This document shows, one piece after another, positions 1-6,702 of a stretch of DNA of 11,354 bases; the first letter of the stretch is position 1, and every line of letters starts with the position of its first letter. Under the pieces are notes generated by a model. The model was not told the DNA's origin and searched no databases. It worked only from the letters and a program-made list of their open reading frames with translations. Location of the stretch: assembly GCA_002403295.1 (NCBI GenBank), contig DHHN01000189.1, positions 1-11,354 on the forward strand, given 5' to 3'. The position numbers and the translations under genes are program-made. Origin of the DNA: a bacterium UBP1_UBA4771. Its GTDB lineage: Bacteria > Krumholzibacteriota > Krumholzibacteriia > Krumholzibacteriales > Krumholzibacteriaceae.

Positions 1-1
1 C

Positions 2-349
2 GCGCTCCTCATCGCGACGCCCGAGTACAACCACTCGGTGCCCGGGGTCCTCAAGAACGCGATCGACTGGCTCTCGCGCGGCGACGACCAGCCGCTCGAC
101 CGGAAGCCATGCGCCATCATGGGCGCCTCGACCGGCCTCATCGGCACGGCCCGCGCGCAGGCGCACCTGCGTGAGCTCGCCGTCGCGGTCAATATGCCCG
201 TGCTCGGCCAGCCGGAGATCCTCGTCACGAAGGCGCGCGAGCGGTTCGACGAGCGCCCCGAGCTCACCGACGAATCCGTTCGCAAGCGCGTGCGGGCGCT
301 TCTCGAGGCGCTCGCCGGTTGGGCCGAGGCGCTCGCGGCGCGGAAGTAG
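2..349 (+). CDS. NAD(P)H-dependent FMN reductase family protein, C-terminal part (5'-truncated by window edge)
   Basis: The visible 115 residues are the C-terminal part of a flavodoxin-fold NADPH-dependent FMN reductase of the ChrR/YieF-like group. Such cytoplasmic enzymes reduce FMN, quinones or, promiscuously, chromate, using NAD(P)H. The reading frame is open from base 2, so the gene starts upstream of the window. Near the left edge is the family signature PEYNHSVPGVLKNAIDW, which contributes to the FMN pocket. It is followed by a GASTG..GTARAQ.HLR segment typical of the same family. The ATG/GTG codons inside this stretch are not true starts, because the conserved motif begins before them. 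The gene ends in TAG and is followed by a GC-rich gap with a terminator-like palindrome, so it is probably not part of the downstream envelope operon. The physiological substrate cannot be told from the sequence. Confidence 0.88.
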   Translation, partial: ALLIATPEYNHSVPGVLKNAIDWLSRGDDQPLDRKPCAIMGASTGLIGTARAQAHLRELAVAVNMPVLGQPEILVTKARERFDERPELTDESVRKRVRALLEALAGWAEALAARK

Positions 350-414
350 AGCGGGCGCGACGCCCGGTCCGCCCGCGCGCGCCCCCGCGGCGGGGCGGGG
401 CCGCCGATTCGCCC

Positions 415-441
415 GCCCGCGGTCCGGACCGCGGGCATTTT
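415..441 (+). terminator. Probable intrinsic terminator after the FMN reductase gene
   Basis: Bases 415-436 form a perfect 22-bp palindrome: an 11-bp arm starting GCCCGCGG directly abuts its reverse complement. As RNA it would fold into a 9-bp, almost all-GC stem with a CCGG loop. It is followed at once by ATTTTCCCATTT, a short and imperfect T-tract. Its place 66 bases after the reductase stop and just upstream of the promoter-like patch fits transcription termination. A dimeric-regulator operator is an alternative reading of such a perfect palindrome. Confidence 0.5.
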
Positions 442-457
442 CCCATTTCACAAGGAG

Positions 458-490
458 TTTGCTCTCCCGCCGCCCCCCTTATTACATTTG
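458..490 (+). promoter_or_regulatory. Candidate promoter of the bamA-lpx operon, Bacteroidota-like -33/-7 elements
   Basis: The GC-rich background breaks at about 437-517 into an AT-rich patch. Within it TTTG (458-461) and TACATTTG (483-490) are 21 bases apart. This matches the primary-sigma promoter pattern described for Bacteroidota (TTTG or TTG near -33, TAnnTTTG near -7). Transcription would start near 495, giving a leader of roughly 60 bases before the bamA start at 554. A conventional sigma-70 reading also exists: TTGATA at 488-493 and TAGCAT at 512-517 with an 18-base spacer. The call rests on pattern and position only. Confidence 0.42.
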
Positions 491-553
491 ATATATAGAC
501 GCCCCCTGTGATAGCATTCGCCGAGCTTGGGGAGGAAGTGGAGGAATCTTCGA

Positions 554-2839
554 ATGAAGCATAGCTTTGTCGTCGCGGCCGCCGTCGCGGTCGCGCTGCT
601 CGGCGCAGCGGGGGCCGCGGCGCAGCAGTTGCGCGCGGTCCCGCCGGGGCCCGCCATAGGCCGCGTCGAAGTTACGGGGAATCACTTCGTATCGCGGCAG
701 AACATTATGCAGATATTCGGCGTCCGCGAGGGGGATGAGCTCCGCGAGGACCGCATCAGCGAGGCGATTCGCCGCCTCGTCCAGACGAAAAACTTCGCCG
801 ACATCGTCATCTCGACGCGCACGGCGGGGGACAGCCTCATCGTGGTCGTCGCCGTGAAGGAATACCCGCGCGTCAAGGAGATCCGCGTCACGGGGACCGA
901 CAAGATCAAGCGGGCGGACGTCGAGGCGAAGATACAACTCAGGGAAGGCTACTTCGCGCGCCCCGCGCTCTTCTCGCAGGATGTCGCCGCGATCAAGGCG
1001 CTCTACGCCGAGAAGGGTTACAACAGCGCCGCGGTCGAGGTCAAGAAGCTCATGATCTCGGACGAGCACAACGTCATCGTCGCGTACGCGATCACCGAGG
1101 GGCAGAAGATAAAGATCCGGCACATCGACTTTCTCGGCGTCGGGGCGATCGAGTCCGCGGAGATCCGGAAGATCATCGAGACCAAGGAATCGCGGTGGTG
1201 GCGGGGCGGAGAGCTCAAGCCCGTCACCCTCGAGGAGGACCTCAAGCGGATCAAGGAGCTCTACGGCACGCGCGGGTACCTCGACGCCGAGGCGCGCGTC
1301 GCGAGGCAGGAGATCGTGGGTGGCGGCAAGCACCTCGATCTCTACATCGAGGTGGACGAGGGGCCCCAATACCTCCTCGGAAATCTCGCGTGGTCGGGCA
1401 ACAAGCTCGTGACGGACGAGGAGATCGAGACGTTCGTCGACATCGAGAAGGGCGACCCCTTCGCGACCGACCAAATCGAGTTCCTCCAATACAACATCAG
1501 CGGCAAGTACTGGGAGCAGGGGTACATCTACAGCCGGGTGATCCCCTCGAGGCGCGTGCGCAACCGGCGGATCGATCTCTCGCTGCGCATCGAGGAAGGA
1601 AATCCCGCCTCGATCAACGAGATCAAGATCACCGGCAACACGAAAACCTTCGAGACCGTGATCCGCCGCGAGCTCAAGACGTACCCCGGGGACCGGTTCA
1701 TTCTTACGAACGTGCAGCGGAGCCTTCGGGAGGTCGTCGCGCTCGGTTACTTCAACGGGCCCCCGAAGGTGAACACCGAGCAGGCGAACGAGGCCGGCGA
1801 CATCAATCTCCTCATCGGCGTCGAGGAAAAACAGACGGGCAACTTCCGCTTCGGCGCCGGATTCTCCCAGCTCAACTCGCTCTCGGGGTTCTTCGGCATT
1901 CAGGAGAACAACCTCTTGGGGCGCGGCAAGGGCGTCTCCCTCGACTGGGAGTTCGGAAAGTACCGCCAGAGCTTCAACTTCCAGTACACGGAGCCGTACT
2001 TCCGCAACACCCGGAACACCGTTTCGCTCTCTCTGTACAACTGGATCCAGGACCGCGTGCGGCAGCAGTACTACAACGATCGCCGGAAGGGCTTCTCGGT
2101 CGCCCTCGGACGTCCGTTCCCGTGGCTCGACTACACGCGCCTCTACACGAGCTACCGTCTCGAGGAGGTGGAGCTCTCCAATTTCTCGAGTCTGTATCCG
2201 GAGATCGGCGCGCTCCGCGGCGTCGATTGGCCCCAGATCAAGAGTGCCGTGCTCGTGAGCCTCACCCGCAACTCGACCGACAACCCGTCGCATCCGACGA
2301 AGGGTTCGGTGAACTCGCTGAGCGCCGAGTTCTGCGGCGGGGTCCTTCAGGGAAACGTGAATTACATGCGCTACATCGCCGAGACGTCATGGTTCCGGAC
2401 GCTCTTCTGGAAGTTCACCTTCCACATGAACATGGAGCTCGGCGCGATCGACGGCTTCACGAGCCCGGATCAGGTGCAGGATTTCGAGAAGTTCCGGCTC
2501 GGCGGCAACCGGCGGTATGCGCTGCGGGGCTATGATTTCTACGAGGTCGTTCCCGAGGGGAACGACGCCTACGTCGGCGGCAGGTTCATGGCGTCCTTCA
2601 CGCACGAGATCCTCTTCCCGTTCACGGACGCCGTGTACGGACTCTTCTTCTTCGACGCGGGCAACACGTGGAACAGCTTCGGCTCGGCCGATCTCTTCAA
2701 CCTCCGCCGGGGGCTCGGGCTCGGCGTGCGGCTCGAGATGCCCGGGCTCGGCAATCTGGGCTTCGATTACGGGTACGGGTACGACAAGGTCGGCGGGCCC
2801 GCGTGGGAACCGCATTTCACCTTCGGCACCATGTTCTAA
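554..2839 (+). CDS. bamA: BamA, outer-membrane protein assembly factor (Omp85 family)
   Basis: BamA is the central subunit of the BAM complex, which folds and inserts beta-barrel proteins into the outer membrane. The 761-residue product has a signal peptide (residues 1 to about 23, ending GAAGAAA before QQ). Five POTRA repeats follow, beginning near residues 36, 107, 188, 273 and 354, several opening with a V/I-x-G-N/T type strand. A C-terminal 16-strand-type barrel runs from about 430. The barrel ends in phenylalanine (FGTMF), as expected of a BAM recognition signal. The loop-6 motif, usually VRGF, reads LRGY at residues 657-660. I chose the ATG at 554 because GGAGG at 540-544 lies 9 bases upstream and because it begins directly with the signal peptide. 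An in-frame TTG at 527 would add nine residues and lacks support. The gene heads the operon, followed by the Skp-like chaperone as in Escherichia coli. Confidence 0.96.
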   Translation: MKHSFVVAAAVAVALLGAAGAAAQQLRAVPPGPAIGRVEVTGNHFVSRQNIMQIFGVREGDELREDRISEAIRRLVQTKNFADIVISTRTAGDSLIVVVAVKEYPRVKEIRVTGTDKIKRADVEAKIQLREGYFARPALFSQDVAAIKALYAEKGYNSAAVEVKKLMISDEHNVIVAYAITEGQKIKIRHIDFLGVGAIESAEIRKIIETKESRWWRGGELKPVTLEEDLKRIKELYGTRGYLDAEARVARQEIVGGGKHLDLYIEVDEGPQYLLGNLAWSGNKLVTDEEIETFVDIEKGDPFATDQIEFLQYNISGKYWEQGYIYSRVIPSRRVRNRRIDLSLRIEEGNPASINEIKITGNTKTFETVIRRELKTYPGDRFILTNVQRSLREVVALGYFNGPPKVNTEQANEAGDINLLIGVEEKQTGNFRFGAGFSQLNSLSGFFGIQENNLLGRGKGVSLDWEFGKYRQSFNFQYTEPYFRNTRNTVSLSLYNWIQDRVRQQYYNDRRKGFSVALGRPFPWLDYTRLYTSYRLEEVELSNFSSLYPEIGALRGVDWPQIKSAVLVSLTRNSTDNPSHPTKGSVNSLSAEFCGGVLQGNVNYMRYIAETSWFRTLFWKFTFHMNMELGAIDGFTSPDQVQDFEKFRLGGNRRYALRGYDFYEVVPEGNDAYVGGRFMASFTHEILFPFTDAVYGLFFFDAGNTWNSFGSADLFNLRRGLGLGVRLEMPGLGNLGFDYGYGYDKVGGPAWEPHFTFGTMF

Positions 2840-2911
2840 AAAGGGGTTTCAACGGGCGGAAAAAGTACTATATTTCGTTAATTTCGCGATCGGGCAAAAG
2901 GAGGAATGCAC

Positions 2912-3454
2912 ATGAAGCGGATTTCGGCTATCGTTCTCGCGAGTTTCGTCGCGGCCCAGCTCGCCCCCGTCGCGCTCCGGGCGGAGGAGATCAAGATCGG
3001 GTACATCGACACCGTGAAGATCTTCGCCGAGTACAAGGAGACGGTCGACGCGGAGGCGATTTACAAGAAAGAGGTCGACGCCTGGAAGAAGAAGCAGACC
3101 GACCTCGAGACCGAGCTCGCGAGGCTGCGCGAGGAGATCCAGAGCCAGAGTCTCATGCTGAGCGAGGAGAAGCTCGCCGAGAAGAAGCAGACATTCGACC
3201 GGAAGATGCAGGATTACCAGAAATACATGAGCGAAACCTTCAGCGACGACGGCCTCGCTGCGAAGCGCAACCGGGAGCTCACGGCGCCGATCGTCGAGAA
3301 GATCAACGGCGTTATCGCGAAGCTCGCCGAGGATGAGGGGTACACCATCATATTCGACGCGGCGCAGGGCAACATCGTGTACGGCAAGAAGGCGCTCGAT
3401 CTCACCGAGCGGGTGACGGAGCTTCTCGACCAGAAGATGCAGAAGGCCCAGTAG
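2912..3454 (+). CDS. skp: Skp/OmpH family periplasmic chaperone
   Basis: This OmpH/Skp-family protein would hold unfolded outer-membrane proteins in the periplasm and hand them to BamA, encoded just upstream. The 180-residue product begins with a signal peptide (residues 1 to about 24, MKRISAIVLASF..., ending ALRA before EEIKIGYID). A short beta strand (IKIGYIDTVKIF) is typical of the Skp body. A long charged helical region follows (roughly residues 45-115, rich in K, E, Q and L) that would form the coiled-coil tentacle. The C-terminal part returns to the body with the GYTIIFD strand. E. coli Skp is 161 residues, so the length is normal. AGGAGG at 2899-2904 is 7 bases from the ATG at 2912 but only 1 base from the in-frame ATG at 2906, so 2912 is preferred. 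A 72-base AT-rich gap separates it from bamA. Confidence 0.9.
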   Translation: MKRISAIVLASFVAAQLAPVALRAEEIKIGYIDTVKIFAEYKETVDAEAIYKKEVDAWKKKQTDLETELARLREEIQSQSLMLSEEKLAEKKQTFDRKMQDYQKYMSETFSDDGLAAKRNRELTAPIVEKINGVIAKLAEDEGYTIIFDAAQGNIVYGKKALDLTERVTELLDQKMQKAQ

Positions 3455-3482
3455 CGGTTCCCGCGGCCGGCGGGCGGCGCCG

Positions 3483-3516
3483 CGCGCGACTCGTCGGGCG
3501 ACGAGCGGCTCGCGCG
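3483..3516 (+). repeat. Nested inverted repeat between skp and lpxD
   Basis: In the 91-base gap, CTCGTCG (3490-3496) and CGACGAG (3499-3505) form a tight 7-bp inverted repeat. It is flanked by a second pair, CGCGCGA (3483-3489) and TCGCGCG (3510-3516), with a four-base bulge on the right. No T-tract follows, so it does not look like a standard intrinsic terminator. It may protect or tune the operon mRNA, or be an accident of the GC-rich composition. Confidence 0.3.
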
Positions 3517-3545
3517 TCGACGGGCGAAGGAAGGGATTCGGGACT

Positions 3546-4577
3546 ATGGCCTCTTATTCGTTGGTGGAGCTTGCGAGGCTCGTCGGGGGCGAGGTCATCG
3601 GCGACGCTTCCGTCGAGATCACCGGGGTCGCGGGGATCAAGGAGGCGCACGAGGGCGACATCACCTTCCTCGCGAATCCGAAATACGAATCCTACCTCGC
3701 GACGACGCAGGCCTCGGCGGTCATCGCCGCGGGCAACGGGGGCTCGCCGAAGCCGGTCATCAAGGTCGCGAATCCGTACCTCGCCTTCCTCAAGGTCATG
3801 TCGCTTTTCACGGGCGAGACGCCGGGGCAGCGCCAGCTCGGCGTCCACCCGACGGCGACGATCGCCGCGAGCGCCTCGATCGGCGCGGACGTCTCGATCG
3901 GCGCCTACTGCTTCGTCGGCGAGAACGTGCGGATCGGCGACCGGACGACGATCCTGCCGCTCGTCTGCCTCTGCGACGACGCGATGGTCGGCGCCGATTG
4001 CCTCGTCTATCCGCACGTGACGATCCGCGAGCGCTGCGAGATCGGCGACCGCGTCATCCTCCACGCGGGGGCCGTCATCGGGGCGGACGGCTTCGGCTAC
4101 GCCAAGGACGGCGAGGCCAACCGCAAGATTCCCCAGATCGGCATCGTCAAGATCGAGGACGACGTCGAAATCGGCGCCAACACGACGATCGACCGGGCGA
4201 CGACCGAGGTCACCCTCATACGGCGCGGCGCCAAGATAGACAACCTCGTGCAGATCGCGCACAACGTCGTCGTCGGAGAGCACTCGATCCTCGCCGCGCA
4301 GGTGGGGGTGTCGGGAAGCACGCAGATCGGCAAGAACGTGACGGTCGCCGGGCAGGCGGGCCTCGTCGGGCACATCCACATCGGCGACAACGCGATGATA
4401 GGGGCGCAGGGAGGAGTCACGAAGTCGGTGCCGGCCGATACGAAAGTGTCGGGATATCCCGCGCGCGAGCACTCGTGCGCGCGAAAGATATACGCCCTCT
4501 GGGCGCGTCTCCCCGAGCTCTTCCGCGAGGTCAAGAACCTCGCGAAGCGCGTCGAAGAGCTCGAAAAGAGGAAATGA
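3546..4577 (+). CDS. lpxD: LpxD, UDP-3-O-acylglucosamine N-acyltransferase
   Basis: LpxD catalyses the third step of lipid A synthesis: transfer of a hydroxyacyl chain from acyl-ACP to the 2-amine of UDP-3-O-acylglucosamine, in the cytoplasm. The 343-residue protein is the same length as the E. coli enzyme (341). Residues 1 to about 95 are the N-terminal uridine-binding domain, with the typical ITGVAGIKEAHEGDITFLAN stretch. From about 98 a left-handed beta helix of hexapeptide repeats follows (IGADVSIGAYCFVGENVRIG and many more). The signature IDNLVQIAHNVVVG is present, and its histidine is residue 239, the same number as the catalytic His239 of E. coli LpxD. GADGFGY and TTIDR are further conserved motifs. 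The C-terminal tail (about 310-343) is a charged helix. AAGGAAGG lies about 11 bases before the ATG. The stop overlaps the start of lpxC-fabZ. Confidence 0.96.
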   Translation: MASYSLVELARLVGGEVIGDASVEITGVAGIKEAHEGDITFLANPKYESYLATTQASAVIAAGNGGSPKPVIKVANPYLAFLKVMSLFTGETPGQRQLGVHPTATIAASASIGADVSIGAYCFVGENVRIGDRTTILPLVCLCDDAMVGADCLVYPHVTIRERCEIGDRVILHAGAVIGADGFGYAKDGEANRKIPQIGIVKIEDDVEIGANTTIDRATTEVTLIRRGAKIDNLVQIAHNVVVGEHSILAAQVGVSGSTQIGKNVTVAGQAGLVGHIHIGDNAMIGAQGGVTKSVPADTKVSGYPAREHSCARKIYALWARLPELFREVKNLAKRVEELEKRK

Positions 4578-5887
4578 TGGTTCGCCAGCAAAGGACCATA
4601 CGGACGCCGTTCTCCTACGAGGGAACGGGGCTTCACACGGGGAAACGGGTGAAGATCGTCTTTCATCCCGCGCCGCCCTATTCGGGCGTCGTATTTCGGC
4701 GCGTGGACCTCGATCCGCCCGTGGAGATTCCGGCGAAGGTCGACGCGATCCAAAGCGGCGAGATCCGGCGCAACACGACGCTCGCGGCGAAGGGCGTCGT
4801 GATCCACACCGTCGAGCACATCCTCGCCGCGGCGTCGGGACTCCAGATCGACAACCTCCGCGTGGACATCGATTCGGACGAGCCGCCCGAGCCGCGCGAC
4901 GGCAGTTGCGCTCCCTTCGTCGAGGCGCTCCAGAAGGCGGGCGTCGAGAACCAGGGCGTGCCGGCGAAGTCTCTCCGGATCGTTTCGCCCGTGAGCTACA
5001 GCAAGGACGGGATCGAGCTCCACGCGCTGCCGTACGACGGCTTCAAGGTGAGCTTCACGATCGAGTACAGCAACCCGCACATCGGCATCCAGTACGCCTC
5101 GTTCGACGTCACCCCGGATCTCTTCGTCAAGCAGATCGCCCCGGCGCGCACGTTCGTGCTCTGGTCGGACGTCGAGATGCTCAAGGCGCAGGGGCTCATC
5201 AAGGGAGGGAGCCTCGACAACGCCATCGCCGTCGACGAGAAGGGAATCGTCAACGACGTGCCGCTGCGATTCAAGAACGAGTTCGTCCGGCACAAGATCC
5301 TCGACCTCATGGGCGACCTCTCGCTCGTCGGCGCGCCGATCGAGGGGCACATCATCTCGGTGCGGTCCGGACACCAGTACAACCTCAAGTTCGCGAAGCT
5401 CCTCGCCGAGCAGCTTCGGAATCAAGAGCGCAACGCCGCGATGTCGGCCGAGGGCTTCTGGGACATCAACGTCATACAGCGGATCATGCCGCACCGCTAC
5501 CCGTTCCTCCTCGTCGACCGGATCATCTCCCTCGAGGACAAGAAGCGCGTCGTCGGCATAAAGAACGTTACGATGAACGAGCAGTTCTTCGTGGGCCACT
5601 TTCCCGGCCATCCCATCATGCCCGCCGTTCTCATCATCGAGGCGATGGCGCAGGTGGGGGGGATCCTGCTCCTCACGAACGTCGACAGGCCCGAGAAATA
5701 CCTCGTCTATTTTATCGGCATCGATCAGGCGAAGTTCCGTAAGCCGGTCGTGCCCGGCGACCAGATCCGTTTCGAGCTCGAGATGATCTCGCTCCGCAAG
5801 CGCTTCTGCAAGATGAAGGGCGTCGCGTTCGTCGACGGCCAGGTCGTCGCGGAGGCGGAGCTCTTCTCCTCGATCGTCGATCGCTGA
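4577..5887 (+). CDS. lpxC/fabZ: Bifunctional LpxC-FabZ: UDP-3-O-acyl-GlcNAc deacetylase fused to 3-hydroxyacyl-ACP dehydratase
   Basis: The 436-residue product joins two enzymes. Residues 1 to about 288 are LpxC, the zinc deacetylase committing step of lipid A synthesis. It has HTVEH (residues 77-81, with Glu80 as general base and His81 as a zinc ligand), FVRHKILDLMGDL (His239 and Asp243) and SGHQYN (His266). These match His79, His238, Asp242 and His265 of E. coli. Residues about 289-436 are FabZ, with PHRYPFLLVDR and GHFPGHPIMPAV, catalytic His341 and Glu355 being 14 residues apart as in E. coli. The usual PGV in that motif is PAV here. There is no stop or frameshift between the halves. Such fusions are known in Bacteroidota, Chlorobiota and relatives. 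ATG at 4577 lies 5 bases after AGAGG (4567-4571); ATG at 4574 would add one Met and create an ATGA overlap with lpxD. Either way translation is probably coupled. Confidence 0.95.
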   Translation: MVRQQRTIRTPFSYEGTGLHTGKRVKIVFHPAPPYSGVVFRRVDLDPPVEIPAKVDAIQSGEIRRNTTLAAKGVVIHTVEHILAAASGLQIDNLRVDIDSDEPPEPRDGSCAPFVEALQKAGVENQGVPAKSLRIVSPVSYSKDGIELHALPYDGFKVSFTIEYSNPHIGIQYASFDVTPDLFVKQIAPARTFVLWSDVEMLKAQGLIKGGSLDNAIAVDEKGIVNDVPLRFKNEFVRHKILDLMGDLSLVGAPIEGHIISVRSGHQYNLKFAKLLAEQLRNQERNAAMSAEGFWDINVIQRIMPHRYPFLLVDRIISLEDKKRVVGIKNVTMNEQFFVGHFPGHPIMPAVLIIEAMAQVGGILLLTNVDRPEKYLVYFIGIDQAKFRKPVVPGDQIRFELEMISLRKRFCKMKGVAFVDGQVVAEAELFSSIVDR

Positions 5888-5897
5888 CGGAGGCGGC

Positions 5898-6674
5898 ATG
5901 GCGGTCGATATACATCCCACGGCGATCGTCAAGGCCGGCGCCGAGCTCGGCGACGGGGTCGCGATCGGCCCCTTCTCGATCGTCGGCGAGCGCGTGCGCG
6001 TCGGCGACGGGACGCGGATCGGGAGCTCAGTCTTCATCGAGGGCGAGACGACGATCGGCGCCAACTGCTCGATCTTCCACGGCGCGGCGCTCGGCAGCGT
6101 CTGTCAGGATCTGAAATACAGGGGAGAGCGGACGTTCGTCCGCATCGGCGACGGCAACACGATCCGCGAGTACGTGACGGTGAACAGCGCCGCGGGCGAG
6201 GGGAACAGCACCGTCGTCGGGGACGGGTGCCTCATCATGGCCTACGTGCACATCGCCCACAACTGCGAGATCGGCAGCAGCGTGATTATCGCGAACGCGG
6301 TGAACCTCGCGGGCCACGTGCGGGTGCACGATTTCGCGAGCATCGGGGGCGTGACGCCGGTGCACCAGTTCGTCCGGATCGGCGAATACGCGTTCGTCGG
6401 GGGCGGGAGCAGGATACCGCAGGACGTGCCGCCCTTCCTCAAGGTCGCCGGCAACCCGGCGCGGCCGTCGGGGCTCAACTCCGTCGGCCTGCGGCGCCGC
6501 GGCTTCACCGTGGAGCAGCGGTTGCTGCTCAAAAAGGCGTACGTGATCTTCTACCGGAGCGGTCTCAACGTCTCGCAGGCGCTCGAACGCATCGCCGCCG
6601 ACCTGCCGCCGACGGACGAAATCAAGCGGTTCGTCGAGTTCATACGCGGATCGGAGCGCGGCATCATCAGGTGA
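5898..6674 (+). CDS. lpxA: LpxA, UDP-N-acetylglucosamine O-acyltransferase
   Basis: LpxA performs the first step of lipid A synthesis, moving a 3-hydroxyacyl chain from ACP to the 3-position of UDP-GlcNAc. The 258-residue protein (E. coli 262) is a hexapeptide-repeat left-handed beta helix (from HPTAIVKAGAELGDG onward) with a C-terminal helical domain starting near GLRRRGF. Diagnostic motifs are QDLKY, the VHIAHNC segment with His118 and catalytic His121 (E. coli His122 and His125), and TPVHQF with His156 (E. coli His160). At the acyl-chain ruler position (E. coli Gly173) the residue is Gly169, which by analogy allows a long, about C14 acyl chain; this is inference. GGAGG at 5889-5893 precedes the ATG by 4 bases, and the gap to lpxC-fabZ is 10 bases. 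If the downstream oxidoreductase makes a 3-amino sugar, the acceptor could differ. Confidence 0.95.
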   Translation: MAVDIHPTAIVKAGAELGDGVAIGPFSIVGERVRVGDGTRIGSSVFIEGETTIGANCSIFHGAALGSVCQDLKYRGERTFVRIGDGNTIREYVTVNSAAGEGNSTVVGDGCLIMAYVHIAHNCEIGSSVIIANAVNLAGHVRVHDFASIGGVTPVHQFVRIGEYAFVGGGSRIPQDVPPFLKVAGNPARPSGLNSVGLRRRGFTVEQRLLLKKAYVIFYRSGLNVSQALERIAADLPPTDEIKRFVEFIRGSERGIIR

Positions 6675-6702
6675 CAATTCGTCCCGGCGCCGGGGAGGTC
6701 TC

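Noticed and set aside
482..2293. A 603-codon open frame on the minus strand across bamA
   Set aside because: It is the antisense shadow of bamA. GC-rich codon bias removes stops from this frame. Its translation is a low-complexity mix of D, E, R, V and L with no domain or ribosome site, while the plus-strand frame has clear BamA motifs.
3998..4576. A possible 193-residue N-terminal extension of LpxC-FabZ reaching back into lpxD
   Set aside because: The extension is an arginine-rich out-of-frame reading of lpxD. LpxC homology begins just after the ATG pair at 4574/4577, next to a ribosome site.
4575..4577. Missing LpxI or LpxH hidden within the cluster
   Set aside because: I looked for a UDP-2,3-diacylglucosamine hydrolase in every gene between lpxD and lpxK. 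None of the products has a calcineurin-like metallophosphoesterase (LpxH) or LpxI pattern, so the gene must be elsewhere or replaced.
4097..6064. A 655-codon open frame on the minus strand across lpxD, lpxC-fabZ and lpxA
   Set aside because: It runs antisense to three firmly identified genes and has no recognisable domain. Its length reflects codon bias, not selection for a protein.
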